From: Shewanella sp. 1CM18E
GTDB taxonomy: Bacteria > Pseudomonadota > Gammaproteobacteria > Enterobacterales > Shewanellaceae
Direction: 5' to 3'
DNA length: 64,000 bases
Assembly: GCF_023161665.1 (NCBI RefSeq)
Contig: NZ_JALNTW010000003.1
Location: 124,001 to 188,000, forward strand
Shown: one piece after another, positions 1-9,800 of the stretch
How the letters are laid out: the number at the start of each line of letters is the position of its first letter
Numbering within the stretch: the first letter of the stretch is position 1
The notes under the pieces: generated by a model
The model's database searches: none
Told to the model about the DNA's origin: nothing
The model's input: only the letters and a program-made list of their open reading frames with translations
Made by a program: the position numbers and the translations under genes

Positions 1-716
1 GTATAACTGCTTTTTTCTCGCACATCGAAGTTAGAGACGCGGATTTTGCCAATATTTGGGTAGCTCAATTTTTCCCGGGTATAAGGATCGATTACACCGG
101 TCGATATTTCCATTGAGGTTTGGAATAAGGATTGAGTTGAGCCAAACAGCATGTCGCCTGTTTTGAGCACATCGACTTTTATGATGTAATCCGTAGATAG
201 TTTGCTCTTACTGCTGGCCTTTTTAGCAACATTAACTGCGCCCTCATCAGCAAGGATCTCTCCCATCGCGGCATTCACAGAATCCGTATCTCGAGTCAAA
301 ATGCGGAAGCGGTTAACGCCTGCAAATTGGTTTTCAAGTGTGTTTTCTAGTGCTTTGCTTTGAAACTGGCCGATACTTGAATGCATCGCATTAAATACAT
401 CTGCAGACGTACCTTGCAAGTTCTCGCTGACATCAGTTTGCACATCACCGAAATAGAGACGAATGGTCTTCTTGGCTAAAGGGCAGCGACTATCTTTTTC
501 TTCTGCTTCATAAGAGCAAAACTGCAAGCCTTGGGTGTTGAAGTATGCAGGCACCTCAATGTCACTGCTCTCAAAATCATGGGCAGATTTGCCGATAATC
601 AGTGACGAGTTTCCGGCATTACTTTCAACTGAATGTGTCTGGGAGACCTTAGTGCTCTGGCAGCCCGTGATGGCGATACCTATAGCTACTAAACAAGCTA
701 CTTTAGTCAGCTTCAT
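1..716 (-). CDS. Lipoprotein, possibly CsgG-like (partial, 3' end outside window)
   Basis: Translating the minus strand from the ATG at 716-714 gives an open frame that runs off the window edge, about 238 residues. It begins MKLTKVACLVAIGIAITGCQ, a lipoprotein signal peptide with lipobox ITGC, so the mature protein should be anchored to a membrane. The middle contains FQSKALENTLENQF followed by RFRILTRD, which resembles the 'short-lived-to-Arg/Asp' segment of CsgG/HfaB-type outer-membrane secretion lipoproteins; this resemblance is weak and by eye only. The start overlaps the stop of the upstream gene by one base (TAATG), so the two are probably translationally coupled. Function unknown. Confidence 0.7.
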   Translation of the reverse strand, partial: MKLTKVACLVAIGIAITGCQSTKVSQTHSVESNAGNSSLIIGKSAHDFESSDIEVPAYFNTQGLQFCSYEAEEKDSRCPLAKKTIRLYFGDVQTDVSENLQGTSADVFNAMHSSIGQFQSKALENTLENQFAGVNRFRILTRDTDSVNAAMGEILADEGAVNVAKKASSKSKLSTDYIIKVDVLKTGDMLFGSTQSLFQTSMEISTGVIDPYTREKLSYPNIGKIRVSNFDVREKSSY

Positions 717-1432
717 TATGCTTTCACTTTCTCTGCTAACACTTTATCTAGGTTTTTTAATTGCTCGATAGTGTCTTGATCCATAGAGATTAAAGTATTG
801 GCATCAAGAGCAAGCTCTGAGCGTGCTTTTAGCTCATTGTATGCTTCAACGATAGGTACGATCTCTTCAGCTTCGCCTTCTTCTTTTGATTCGTTTGAAC
901 CAAACTTAAGCACGCTATCAAGGGCGCCTCCTGTCGCATCGTAAGCGATAGCCGTAGCATTTTGGGAAGCAATGTAGGCGATTTCAGCAACTTGCAGGGT
1001 AATATCGGCAGCAAGTACTAGGTTTTCATCAAAGATGTCATCAGAGGCTTGTTGGTAGGCTTCTACTTGAGGGCGGATTTTTTTATTTTCAGGTTTTGCC
1101 GCATCAAAGTCGTTCATCGCAATAAGCAGTTCTTCGTCAGACTTGTCTGCGTTAACGGCTAAGAAACCTGCTACATCAGCATGCTTTGCAGCTAGAGTCG
1201 AGTAGCTATTAAATACTGCACATTGGCGCTCTTGAATTGACACCATAACCTTTGATGCTTTATCGACGGCATAAGAAACAGGTGTGTACTTATCACCAAG
1301 AGTGACGCAGGTCTCGGTTAGCTCTACTTTCATTTGAGCGCGATCAGCTGTAGATGATTCTGTACCAGTGATAGAAGCACAGCCAGAGATAAAAGAAAGC
1401 ATTAGACCTGCAAGGATGGTTTTTTTAAACAT
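716..1432 (-). CDS. Hypothetical lipoprotein, 238 aa
   Basis: The N-terminus MFKKTILAGLMLSFISGCAS is a lipoprotein signal with lipobox ISGC; the mature protein is acidic and mostly helical in appearance, with many Ala, Glu and Asp residues and no recognisable enzyme motif. A Glu-rich stretch lies near residues 180-190 (SKEEGEAEEI). It sits 11 bases downstream of the 302-residue secreted protein and overlaps the next lipoprotein gene by one base, so the three look like one minus-strand operon. I do not recognise the family. Being flanked by an LPP20-like and a CsgG-like protein suggests a cell-envelope assembly role, but that is inference. Confidence 0.75.
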   Translation of the reverse strand: MFKKTILAGLMLSFISGCASITGTESSTADRAQMKVELTETCVTLGDKYTPVSYAVDKASKVMVSIQERQCAVFNSYSTLAAKHADVAGFLAVNADKSDEELLIAMNDFDAAKPENKKIRPQVEAYQQASDDIFDENLVLAADITLQVAEIAYIASQNATAIAYDATGGALDSVLKFGSNESKEEGEAEEIVPIVEAYNELKARSELALDANTLISMDQDTIEQLKNLDKVLAEKVKA

Positions 1433-1443
1433 TGTTATGTCCT

Positions 1444-2352
1444 TTAATGTAGCAATGTAAATATTGATTTATTGTTTATGGTATTAATTATTTTTTGTTG
1501 TGCGGCATTCTGAGCTGACTCTGCGCTATTTGGCGACTGACCTATTGCGGTAAGTATCTTTTGACTAACGGCTAAGCTGGGGTTACTGGCTTCAAAGAAC
1601 TGTAACCATAGAGTCTGCTTAGCGATAAATTTCTGCCCTCGTTTACCGTGCTGAGTTTGAGTTTTGATATAAAGCGTAATATGTGCATCTGCAGAAACCA
1701 TTAATGATTGTGCTAATGTCGATTTTACTGTTGATGCAAATAAATCTGGCGAAGAGGAAATTGCTACACTAATACTCTGAGCCTGATTGTTTAATGTTCG
1801 TTCTAAACTTAAATGAGTTTTGTTTAAAGGAACAAGGTTTGTTTCAATCAAGCTTGGTACAAGAGTAATGGCATTCTGTGCTTTAAAAAGTAAGTTGTAA
1901 GCCTTATTTAAACGGTTTAGATCTTGCCATGAGAAGCCTTGGCTCGCTAATAAGTCTGCGGCTAGTAAATGATTGTGGTTGATATCATTTAGTAATTTCC
2001 TGCCCCACATCGTTTTATTTATTCTAAACTGATATTTACAAGGCTGTTGCTCACAACTTTGGCTAACTAATTCCATGTTACTGATTTCCACAGGCAGAGA
2101 ATTAATGCTTGAATTAAGGGAGTAGCTAGAAGTAACAATATTATCTGCTTTTTCTTGCTGGCTTTTTTCAGTGACTTCTACCTTGCTATATAGCTGCAAT
2201 GCTAATTGTTGTTTTGCATCAATTTCTGCACTTCTTTGATCATTGCCATACCCTTTAATTGTTAGGTATGTGTCACTAGCATGAGCACTCTTTGCAATGC
2301 TTAGGGTTAGTATTAATTGTAGAGTAAGAAAAGTCTTAATTAGCGACTTCAT
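1444..2352 (-). CDS. Secreted LPP20-like protein, 302 aa
   Basis: The protein starts with a signal peptide (hydrophobic residues 8-20, probable cleavage after AKSAHA). Residues about 28-60 read TYLTIKGYGNDQRSAEIDAK followed by QQLALQLYSKVEV, the pattern of the LPP20/FlgP-type lipoprotein domain, in which an N-terminal strand is followed by an Ala-rich helix. The mature N-terminus has no lipobox Cys, so it is probably soluble in the periplasm. It is the first gene of a three-gene minus-strand set with two lipoproteins. A role in envelope or surface-structure assembly is an inference from family and neighbours. Confidence 0.7.
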   Translation of the reverse strand: MKSLIKTFLTLQLILTLSIAKSAHASDTYLTIKGYGNDQRSAEIDAKQQLALQLYSKVEVTEKSQQEKADNIVTSSYSLNSSINSLPVEISNMELVSQSCEQQPCKYQFRINKTMWGRKLLNDINHNHLLAADLLASQGFSWQDLNRLNKAYNLLFKAQNAITLVPSLIETNLVPLNKTHLSLERTLNNQAQSISVAISSSPDLFASTVKSTLAQSLMVSADAHITLYIKTQTQHGKRGQKFIAKQTLWLQFFEASNPSLAVSQKILTAIGQSPNSAESAQNAAQQKIINTINNKSIFTLLH

Positions 2353-3176
2353 AACTTAATAAGATTTTGTTATTTTTTATAAAATACGAAAATGCTATCT
2401 ATATTTCAATTGTATTTATTTTTATTGAAAGTTGGTTTGCTTGTACTTCTAGTCAAAATAATCGATTAGTGTTGTCGGGAAAGGGGCTGTTGTTGCTTTC
2501 GTTATATTGGCTTTTAATATAGTGAAGTCATGATTTTTCTGGGGTGATTGTCTAATTCAACGCTTTTTGTTTTTATACTTATAATTGGCAGCTTTATTCG
2601 TTTTTGTGAATAATTAGTCATGGTTGCCTGTAATGATTTTTGCTAAAACTGTGATGGTGAGCATGTGGATTAAATATAGCGTGACTTTTTAATTGTTTTG
2701 AATTTATATTTTTTTTGGGTTATGTGTTTTTTGGTTATGTCACGCTTGGAATTTAAATATCTTTTAATTGGATAGATGGGATTTGTATTTTGTTGGGTAT
2801 CTATTTTTTAGATATAATTGGTCGGGTTATAAATATCTGCTAATTAAATAAGTCGGTTAATTAATTACTCTTTTAAATATTTTATTTATGAGGGCTTCAC
2901 TAGACTGTGGAGCTAACTAAGTGAATTTAGCTTCGCTGAAGGCTACTATGTTCATTAATGGAGGAGAATCGTTTAAGGATGGGGTAAATCTGAAGTGATG
3001 GTAATAGGATATGTTTAGAAGTGTTGCGGCTAACTTGAGCGCTATTATTCATTGATAGCTAGTGTCGCTTCGATACTCTAGAATATGGGGTGTTATTTAA
3101 TGTGTGCAATATGGCTTGATTGGTATCTTATGGTTAGTTTTTATGTTGCTATTTATGGTTGGGGTAGTTAAATCAA

Positions 3177-3190
3177 CTGATATTTATCAA
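3177..3190. promoter_or_regulatory. FNR/EtrA-like box upstream of ndh
   Basis: CTGATATTTATCAA matches the FNR consensus TTGAT-N4-ATCAA at nine of ten defined positions. It lies about 140 bases upstream of the ndh start. In E. coli ndh is repressed by FNR under anaerobiosis, so the same logic (EtrA in Shewanella) is plausible here. Confidence 0.5.
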
Positions 3191-3194
3191 TAAA

Positions 3195-3208
3195 TTGAAT
3201 TTATTCAA
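3195..3208. promoter_or_regulatory. Second palindrome upstream of ndh
   Basis: TTGAATTTATTCAA has perfect 5-base arms (TTGAA/TTCAA) around TTTA and is followed by TGACTTAGGTCA (3210-3221), another dyad. The first is two bases away from an FNR box. These could be a second, weaker FNR/CRP-family site; which protein binds is unknown. Confidence 0.35.
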
Positions 3209-3330
3209 CGTGACTTAGGTCATGTTTTGCGTCAACATATGATCATTAAAACAGTGAACGTTAAATTAGTATCTAGCTCTATTGCAGCCATAGTGGACCA
3301 AGATAGTAGCTCCTTGTGAGGAATCAAATA

Positions 3331-4632
3331 ATGAGATCGGCAAATCCAAAAATTGTGATTGTTGGTGGTGGTGCTGGTGGTTTGGAGTTGGCGACCCAAT
3401 TGGGTCATAAACTGGGGAAAAAGAACTTAGCCCAGATTATTCTAGTCGACAGAAATCGAACTCATATTTGGAAGCCTTTATTGCATGAGGTCGCCACTGG
3501 TTCACTTGATTCTGCGCTAGATGGCGTGGTTTATTCAGCTCATGCAGCTAAACATGGTTATCAATTTCAGCTTGGTACCTTTTGCGGCTTAGATGAGGCT
3601 ACTCAGTCAATTTCGGTCGCGCCGATTGTTGATGAAGCGGGTAAGGTCATGTTACCTGAGCGCCAAATTCAGTATGACAAATTAGTGATTGCTATCGGCA
3701 GTGTTAGTAATGACTTTAATACTCCGGGCGTTAAAGAGAATAGCTTCTTCTTAGACTCACACCAGCAAGCTAATCGTTTCCATAATGCTCTGTTAGACAG
3801 CTTTACCCGCGTGCATCAGTCAGAAAGCATCAATGAGCTTAATATTGCCATTGTGGGCGGTGGCGCAACCGGTGTTGAATTGTCGGCTGAGCTCTACCAT
3901 GTGACTGACATGCTTAAAGTTTACGGCTTAAGTAAGATGACCGCCGATAAGCTTAATATTCACTTGATTGAAGCGGGTGAGCGTATTTTACCGGCACTAC
4001 CTGAGCGTATTGCGACTTCAGCAAGAATAGAACTCAGTAAGCTTGGGGTTAATGTGATGGAAAATACCCGCATTAGCGAAGCGACTGCTGCAGGCTTTGT
4101 GACTTCTGAAGGTAAGCTGATTGAAGCCAATATTATGCTTTGGGCTGCAGGGGTAAAAGCACCTGACTTTATCAAAGATATTGGCCTGTTTGAGCTTAAC
4201 CGCGCCAACCAAATCATGGTTAAACCAACTCTGCTCAGTACGGTGAGCGATGATATTTACGTGATTGGTGATTGCTGCGCTTGCCAACAAGCTGATGGTA
4301 GCTTTGTGCCGCCGCGTGCGCAGTCCGCACACCAAATGGCCGAGTGTGTTGAGAAAAATATTCTCAATGAGCTTAAAGGTGAGCCGTTAATCGACTATGT
4401 GTATGTCGATCATGGTTCATTAGTAAACTTATCACGTTATAGCACTGTGGGTAGCTTGATGGGGAACTTAACTAAAAGCAGTATGTTTGTTGAGGGCAAG
4501 ATCGCGCGTTTAGTGTATATCTCGCTATATCGTATGCATCAGCAAGCGATTCATGGCACTTTTAAAACGATCGCTCTGTGGTGTGCAGAGAAAGTAATGC
4601 GAGTAGTGCGCCCACGTATGAAACTGCATTAA
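3331..4632 (+). CDS. ndh: Type II NADH dehydrogenase (NDH-2)
   Basis: A 433-residue flavoprotein that oxidises NADH and passes electrons to quinone without pumping protons, attached to the inner face of the cytoplasmic membrane. The first nucleotide-binding fold is seen at residues 8-20 (IVIVGGGAGGLELA, for FAD) and the second near residue 170 (IAIVGGGATGVELSAEL, for NADH); the C-terminal FAD contact is the YVIGDCCAC segment. The C-terminal 50 residues are basic and amphipathic, as expected for membrane attachment. I start at ATG 3331 because GAGGA lies a proper distance upstream; an in-frame GTG at 3316 would overlap that ribosome-binding site. Monocistronic, closed by a strong terminator; an FNR-like box lies upstream. 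Confidence 0.93.
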   Translation: MRSANPKIVIVGGGAGGLELATQLGHKLGKKNLAQIILVDRNRTHIWKPLLHEVATGSLDSALDGVVYSAHAAKHGYQFQLGTFCGLDEATQSISVAPIVDEAGKVMLPERQIQYDKLVIAIGSVSNDFNTPGVKENSFFLDSHQQANRFHNALLDSFTRVHQSESINELNIAIVGGGATGVELSAELYHVTDMLKVYGLSKMTADKLNIHLIEAGERILPALPERIATSARIELSKLGVNVMENTRISEATAAGFVTSEGKLIEANIMLWAAGVKAPDFIKDIGLFELNRANQIMVKPTLLSTVSDDIYVIGDCCACQQADGSFVPPRAQSAHQMAECVEKNILNELKGEPLIDYVYVDHGSLVNLSRYSTVGSLMGNLTKSSMFVEGKIARLVYISLYRMHQQAIHGTFKTIALWCAEKVMRVVRPRMKLH

Positions 4633-4653
4633 TGTGTAATAAGTTAAAGTAAT

Positions 4654-4687
4654 AAAAAGGGAAGTTAGTTTAACTTCCCTTTTTTTA
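4654..4687 (+). terminator. Rho-independent terminator after ndh
   Basis: An 11-base perfect stem (AAGGGAAGTTA / TAACTTCCCTT) with a GTT loop is followed by a T run. It also has A's on the 5' side, so it may work in both directions between the convergent genes. Confidence 0.9.
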
Positions 4688-4732
4688 TTTACTGTTTTAG
4701 CTCTATTTTTACCAAGCTAAGTTTGCAGAGCT

Positions 4733-5029
4733 TTAGTTGTTCGACGCTGAGCCGTCTTCGTCGGTATCAAATGTCGCTTCAATTTGCTGCAACTCTTGCT
4801 CTTGTCTAAGTTTAAGCTTTTCTTCTGCTGATAATTTCACTTCATTGAGCAGAGCTGCTTGTCTTTGCTTAAGCTCGTATCTCTCTGGTTTAGTCAGAAA
4901 CTTATAGGCTTTTGCATTGGAAAGTGCGTAAGCAACAACATCTTCGCCCTTGGTTCTGCGTTCATCTACCCGTTGTGCAAAGCGTTCGTTATCTCGAGCC
5001 TTGCGTTGTTCTGCGTTTAATTTTTTCAT
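4733..5029 (-). CDS. Small charged hypothetical protein, 98 aa
   Basis: The product (MKKLNAEQRKARDNERFAQR...) is very rich in Lys, Arg, Glu and Gln and is predicted by eye to be one or two long helices, with a coiled-coil-like second half (residues 55-85) and an acidic tail DTDEDGSASNN. It has no signal peptide or membrane segment, so it should be cytoplasmic. I chose ATG 5029 because GAGGATA lies just upstream; the alternative ATG at 5044 has no ribosome-binding site. I do not recognise a family. Confidence 0.6.
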   Translation of the reverse strand: MKKLNAEQRKARDNERFAQRVDERRTKGEDVVAYALSNAKAYKFLTKPERYELKQRQAALLNEVKLSAEEKLKLRQEQELQQIEATFDTDEDGSASNN

Positions 5030-5376
5030 ATCTTGTATCCTCATCAGTTTATTTCGGTAGGATTTGACTACCTTCAGTCAAACAAATGAGATTGGGTGCA
5101 CATTCATAGAGCTGATAGGGGATTTTAGCATAATACGTGAAGTGAACCCCATGCTATCTAACTTTAGTTAGGTTTTTGGCTCACAGTAATAAATGGCTAA
5201 GTTTTGGTGTTTTTGATTTAGTCATTTATTTAGTCACTTGATTTCATTGCTTTTGACTTGTAACTTATTATGTTGAGTATCGTCTGTGAGCTGTCCCTCA
5301 TAAGAGATACTGATATAACTCAAATTTGAGTTTTCATCTAGCACGCCCTAAACCTCTTTAGTGAGTCTATAACTCC
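5030..5376. other. Intergenic region between divergent genes, with a 16-base palindrome
   Basis: It holds the promoters of the two flanking genes. The only notable element is the perfect palindrome at 5317-5332, 45 bases before the lipoprotein start. Confidence 0.5.
5317..5332. promoter_or_regulatory. Perfect 16-base palindrome, candidate operator
   Basis: AACTCAAATTTGAGTT is fully self-complementary and sits 45 bases upstream of the ATG of the MORN-repeat lipoprotein, where an operator overlapping a promoter would be expected. No regulator is assigned. Confidence 0.4.
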
Positions 5377-6702
5377 ATGAAAAAAATACTGATTATAGCC
5401 AGTTTTACGGCAGCTTTGCTGTTGTCTGCTTGCAGTGATACTTCCCCTCCTATTGAGTGTGACACCTTCAATTCTTGTTTCAATTTAAGCTTGGGGTTGG
5501 CAGAGAAAGAGACACAGGCTAACCCCGAATTCAGCCAATTAAAAGTGGTTGTGGCGGTGGATTATGACACGGGCGGCAAGATGCACACTAAGGTGAGCGA
5601 GTCGAGCGGGTCACCAGAGTTTGACGCCATAGCCACAGAGCAGTTACAGCGTTCGATGGAAGCGCTACTTGTGGTTATGGAGACTTTGCCTGAATCGGAG
5701 CGTGAAAGAGGCGAGAGTATTCATATTAACGTTGCCATCAAAACTGCAGACTTTCCGGTACCTCCTAAGGTCAAACCTAAGCCAGTGTTAGAGGAGAACT
5801 TTTATGAAAATGGTCAGCTGCAGAGTCGGGGCTATAAGCTTGATGGCGATAAGGTGGGCCATTGGCAGATATTTTTTGATGACGGCAGCTTAAGATTCGA
5901 TTCTCACCATCCTAGTGGTGTGCAAAAGATGTTTTCTGAAGATGGCCTACTCCTAGAAGAGGGTTATTTTGAAGATGGAGTAAAGCAGGGGACATTTAAG
6001 AGCTATGACTTCGATGGTCACTTGGACACTTTGCGCAATTACTTAGATGGTGAGTTGATTGGTGTGAATGAGCGCTATTTTAAAGATGGTGGGCTGCAAG
6101 AAAAGACATTGCTTGATGAAAATGGTAATGGCATGCATCAGGAGTTTTGGCCTAACGGGGCAGTTAAGTGGGAAACGACAGTGGCTGCTAGGCAACCTAC
6201 TGGAGAGCAAAAATATTTCGCCCAAAATGGTGAACTCATTGCTGAAAAGGCCCTAACTGAAGCTAAGGTTATGCAGCAGTCTATTATCGATAAGGATTAC
6301 GACACTTATATGCGCTTTGCCTTTAGCTACGTGATTGAGTATGCCGGCGGTGAAGCTGCATTTAAAAGGGGAATGGCTGCTTTATCGCAGCAGTTGTTGA
6401 GTGAAGGTATTAAGCAGGTCTCGACGATATTCAACGAACCGACAAAAATGTTTCTGCAAGAGGAGGTGGACGAGTATTACGTTTACTTGCCTATTGAGAT
6501 CAATATGAGCTCGCCTATAGGCGATGCTGTTGCAGAGACGGCTTTGATTGGGCTCTCTAAAGATATCGGTCAAACCTGGAAATTTGTAGAGGCTTCCATT
6601 GGTCGCGAGGAAGTGCTTATTTTGCTACCAAACCTGCCGGATGCGCTTGAAATTCCGATTTTCCCAGAGCCTAGATTGATTAATGATAGACCGATTAACT
6701 AG
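5377..6702 (+). CDS. Lipoprotein with TonB-C-like region and MORN-type repeats, 441 aa
   Basis: Signal peptide with lipobox LSAC (residues 16-19). Residues about 50-125 resemble the C-terminal fold of TonB-like proteins (VVVAVDYDTGGKMHTKV, then a helix with FDAIATEQLQ). Residues about 140-300 hold at least six degenerate repeats of the type 'FYENGQLQSRGY...GHWQIFFDDG', the MORN/YwqK variant repeat found in 'antitoxin-like' bacterial proteins. The C-terminal 140 residues are of unknown fold. Likely exposed in the periplasm or on the surface. It is monocistronic, with a palindromic candidate operator upstream and a bidirectional terminator downstream. Function unknown. Confidence 0.75.
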   Translation: MKKILIIASFTAALLLSACSDTSPPIECDTFNSCFNLSLGLAEKETQANPEFSQLKVVVAVDYDTGGKMHTKVSESSGSPEFDAIATEQLQRSMEALLVVMETLPESERERGESIHINVAIKTADFPVPPKVKPKPVLEENFYENGQLQSRGYKLDGDKVGHWQIFFDDGSLRFDSHHPSGVQKMFSEDGLLLEEGYFEDGVKQGTFKSYDFDGHLDTLRNYLDGELIGVNERYFKDGGLQEKTLLDENGNGMHQEFWPNGAVKWETTVAARQPTGEQKYFAQNGELIAEKALTEAKVMQQSIIDKDYDTYMRFAFSYVIEYAGGEAAFKRGMAALSQQLLSEGIKQVSTIFNEPTKMFLQEEVDEYYVYLPIEINMSSPIGDAVAETALIGLSKDIGQTWKFVEASIGREEVLILLPNLPDALEIPIFPEPRLINDRPIN

Positions 6703-6715
6703 TATTGGAATGATA

Positions 6716-6748
6716 AAAAGCGCTAGCAAAAAATGGACTAGCGCTTTT
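6716..6748. terminator. Bidirectional terminator between convergent genes
   Basis: Perfect 11-base arms AAAAGCGCTAG / CTAGCGCTTTT around an 11-base loop; A-rich 5' side and T-rich 3' side suit termination in both directions. Confidence 0.8.
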
Positions 6749-6803
6749 AGTTACATCATTGAAGTGGTAAAGCTCATTCGTTTAAGGATTTTATCTAAGT
6801 GGA

Positions 6804-9800
6804 TTAGCTCAATGCAGCCTCAACCTTGTCACGGATCTTGCGTGACTTCTCTTTAGCGAACAAAGTCATAAACTCATTTCCACCAGCTTGTTTAGCAAGA
6901 ATATCCACTAACTCAGCTTTAGATTCGATACGCAAAAATGGCAGTAAAGGTTTTAGTTCATCACGTTGTGCCATGGCGATAATGTATTTTCCCATGCATG
7001 GGCGATAATTTTTAATCATATATAGCAGTAGGTATTCAGGTTTAACGTTTTGGCTAAACAACCAATCAAGTAGCGCTTGATAAGCCGCCTCTTCATAATC
7101 ATCCTCATCGCATTCTAAGCGAGTCGCTAAGTCCATCTTTCCTTGCAGGGCAAGCATGTCCATGTAACCTGTGACTAGCCCGTCTGTTATCACTTTATAA
7201 GCGCGATAACTGTGATTTGCCAATAACTGAACTAAGCGGCCGCAACGTTCATCATCCAGTAGCCATATATATTGGCTCAGTGAGTGGCTGCGATACTCTT
7301 TTAGACTGACAGTGGTTTCATAGCTCACATACTGGTTAAACTGCGGTGCAAACTCGGCATAATCGAGCTCGCCTTGCAGATATGCCCATAGGTTTTGGTT
7401 AACTTGGTTTTGGCGTTCTTCAGGAGTCGGTAGGTTTTTTACCGCATCAATCACGCTTTGGGCGTCTATTTTGTCATCGAGGATCACAATCTGGCCGCCA
7501 ACGTAAAAATTTCCGTCTTTAAAAGCGTCTTTGTCTGCCACAAGAACCAGTAACTCATCGCCAACCTGCTGCAAGACCACTGTGTAGATCCAATCCATTC
7601 TATCGTTTTTACGGCTTTGGCTTAGATCGGCGTTAGGGTGCAATTTGACCTGAAAGCGCAATTTTTTAGGCAGTTCAGCCTCGTCAGTGACAAAGTCAGA
7701 GAAGATCACATTGTCGCTAAACTTGCTGGCAATCACCTCTTCCCACGAGTTTTGATTAAGCTTAATAAAGTCGGCTAGGCATTGCTTTAGCTGGTTATCA
7801 AGTGCAAAAGGCATGCTTGGGAAGCGCATCGCCACATGTTTGTGAAACTCGAGCTTTGTTGGTTGGTAGCTGTAATCTAACCCGCGGAGTAACGCCTTAG
7901 CATCATTGCGCCTTGCCGCGGCCATTATGCCTTGCTGCTCATTATCTAGCTCACCCATTAACTCGACTAAGTTTATGTAATCTTCAGTGCGAGACGAGCT
8001 AGCGCTAAATTGCTCAACCTGGTAGGCCAAAGTAAAGGCTTTATCTATGCCATGGCTGTTTAACATATCGAAAAAGTGTTGCTCATCGATAGCTGAGTCA
8101 AATCTCAGCTTGCGGCTATGTTCGCTATAGGCCTTAGCAATAACATGCACGACTCTGATCGGTGCCATGGTGATCAGCAGTTGCCAAATCCGCTCAGCAT
8201 TAATGGCTTCAGGAATGTCGAGTTGTTTTAGCCATAAGCAACTTAGGATCACCCGTTGATAGTCATCATTATAGTCATCTAAAAACTTATAGCTCTTTTG
8301 CATTGGGCTAATTTTAGGAAAATATAAAAATGCTTGGCGGCAGATATCTTGACCATAAAGATGTTGGTTTAATAGCTGAATCATCTGCAGTTGATTGAGC
8401 TCAGGCTTTGCCTCGGTAAAGTAAGCTTTGACTTGTGCTTGTTCACCGTCGTTTAAGCCTTTTTCATCAAAGGGCCCCTCGCCTAAAATATCGGTATTTT
8501 CGAGCATCAAGTTAACGGCTCGCTCGAATACGCCATTTAGCCTTACATGTAACGCTTGGGTGTAATCATCTTTGATATTGTTCAGCGTATCTTGCAACAG
8601 CAGGTAGGCGCAAAGTGTATCGATGCCGAGTTCATCCTCGGGCCAGTCTTGGCAATTTAGGCAGGCGCGATTAGCAAATAGTTCATCGGTTTGCTTAAGC
8701 ATCTCGGCAGTGACAGGGGTGTAGTCTATGTCAGTATATTCATCGAGCAGACTTTCAAGCGCTTTTTGCTCTGTTCGACTTACGCCAGAGTCAAGTTTCG
8801 GTGTCGCGTCGATAGGCATAAAGCGAGCGTAATAGTCTTCAACACTGATAATTGCCTGATATACCGACTCTCCTGTAAGCATATCGCATAGCTCGTCATC
8901 AAAAGGTTGCTGGCCGAATAAACGATAGAAAATATCAACAAAACGCAGCATGGTTTGGGCACTACGCACTTGGCTTTCAGGCTGAGTATTAGCCGATGCC
9001 TGCTCCGTATCATTACAATGCGTATCTGCACTAGCGTTGACTCGGCTGATAAAGCCATTGATTGCAGCTTCGCTCATGTCCTCATCATTATCTTGTAGCA
9101 AATCTTTTGCTAGGTGCTCCATCACTTCATGGAAGTTATCGCGCACATGGTCAAAGTCGTCCATATCCCAGCAAGACTCTTGGATGGCTTCAAAAAAGGT
9201 TAATGCGTGCTTTTCACTGTGAGGAACGATGTTAAAGCATTCAATATCATCAAGGATCTGCGGATTTGCGCCTGCAGAGATATAGGAGAGCAAGGCATGG
9301 CTATTTTCAAGGCTCAGCATAAATTCGCTGACCATTTTAAGTCCGCCTAAATACTTATCGCGTGCCTCTTTACGCTCTGCGCGCTCAATTCGTAGCTTTC
9401 GTTGTTGGGCAATACTGCCTGCGTAACAATTGAGTTTACCATTAAGCTCTTGCTTTAGTTGGTTTTGTAAATTAATCGCTTCATTTTCAAGGCTATCATT
9501 AATGAAATGTTCAGCCAGCTCACTGTCCATTTCTTCACTGTCTTGACCACAGCATTCGGCAATTAGGGTGAGGTATAAATTGAGGATCGGCTTTTGTTCT
9601 TCCAGCGAATCATGTTGGCTATAAACCAGTGCGGGCTGAGCATGAAAGCGCTGCTTTACTAACTCAATAAAACGCGGGTATTTATCAGGATTGGCTTTTA
9701 AATAATCCCCAAGTGGCTGGTACCTTGGTGCAGGTTGCTCCCAGTCACTGCCGTAAAAAGCGAACCTAAAGCTGTGATTATCACACCAGATAAAGGCGTT

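Larger units (their letters stand above)
2353..3330. other. Long AT-rich intergenic region between divergent genes
   Basis: Nearly 1 kb without a convincing reading frame between the lipoprotein operon and ndh. It is strongly T-rich on the plus strand. A short imperfect direct repeat (TTTTTTGGGTTATGTG then TTTTTTGGTTATGTC) lies around 2710-2741. The ndh-proximal end carries the palindromes described separately. A small RNA could be hidden here but I see no clear promoter-terminator pair. Confidence 0.5.
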
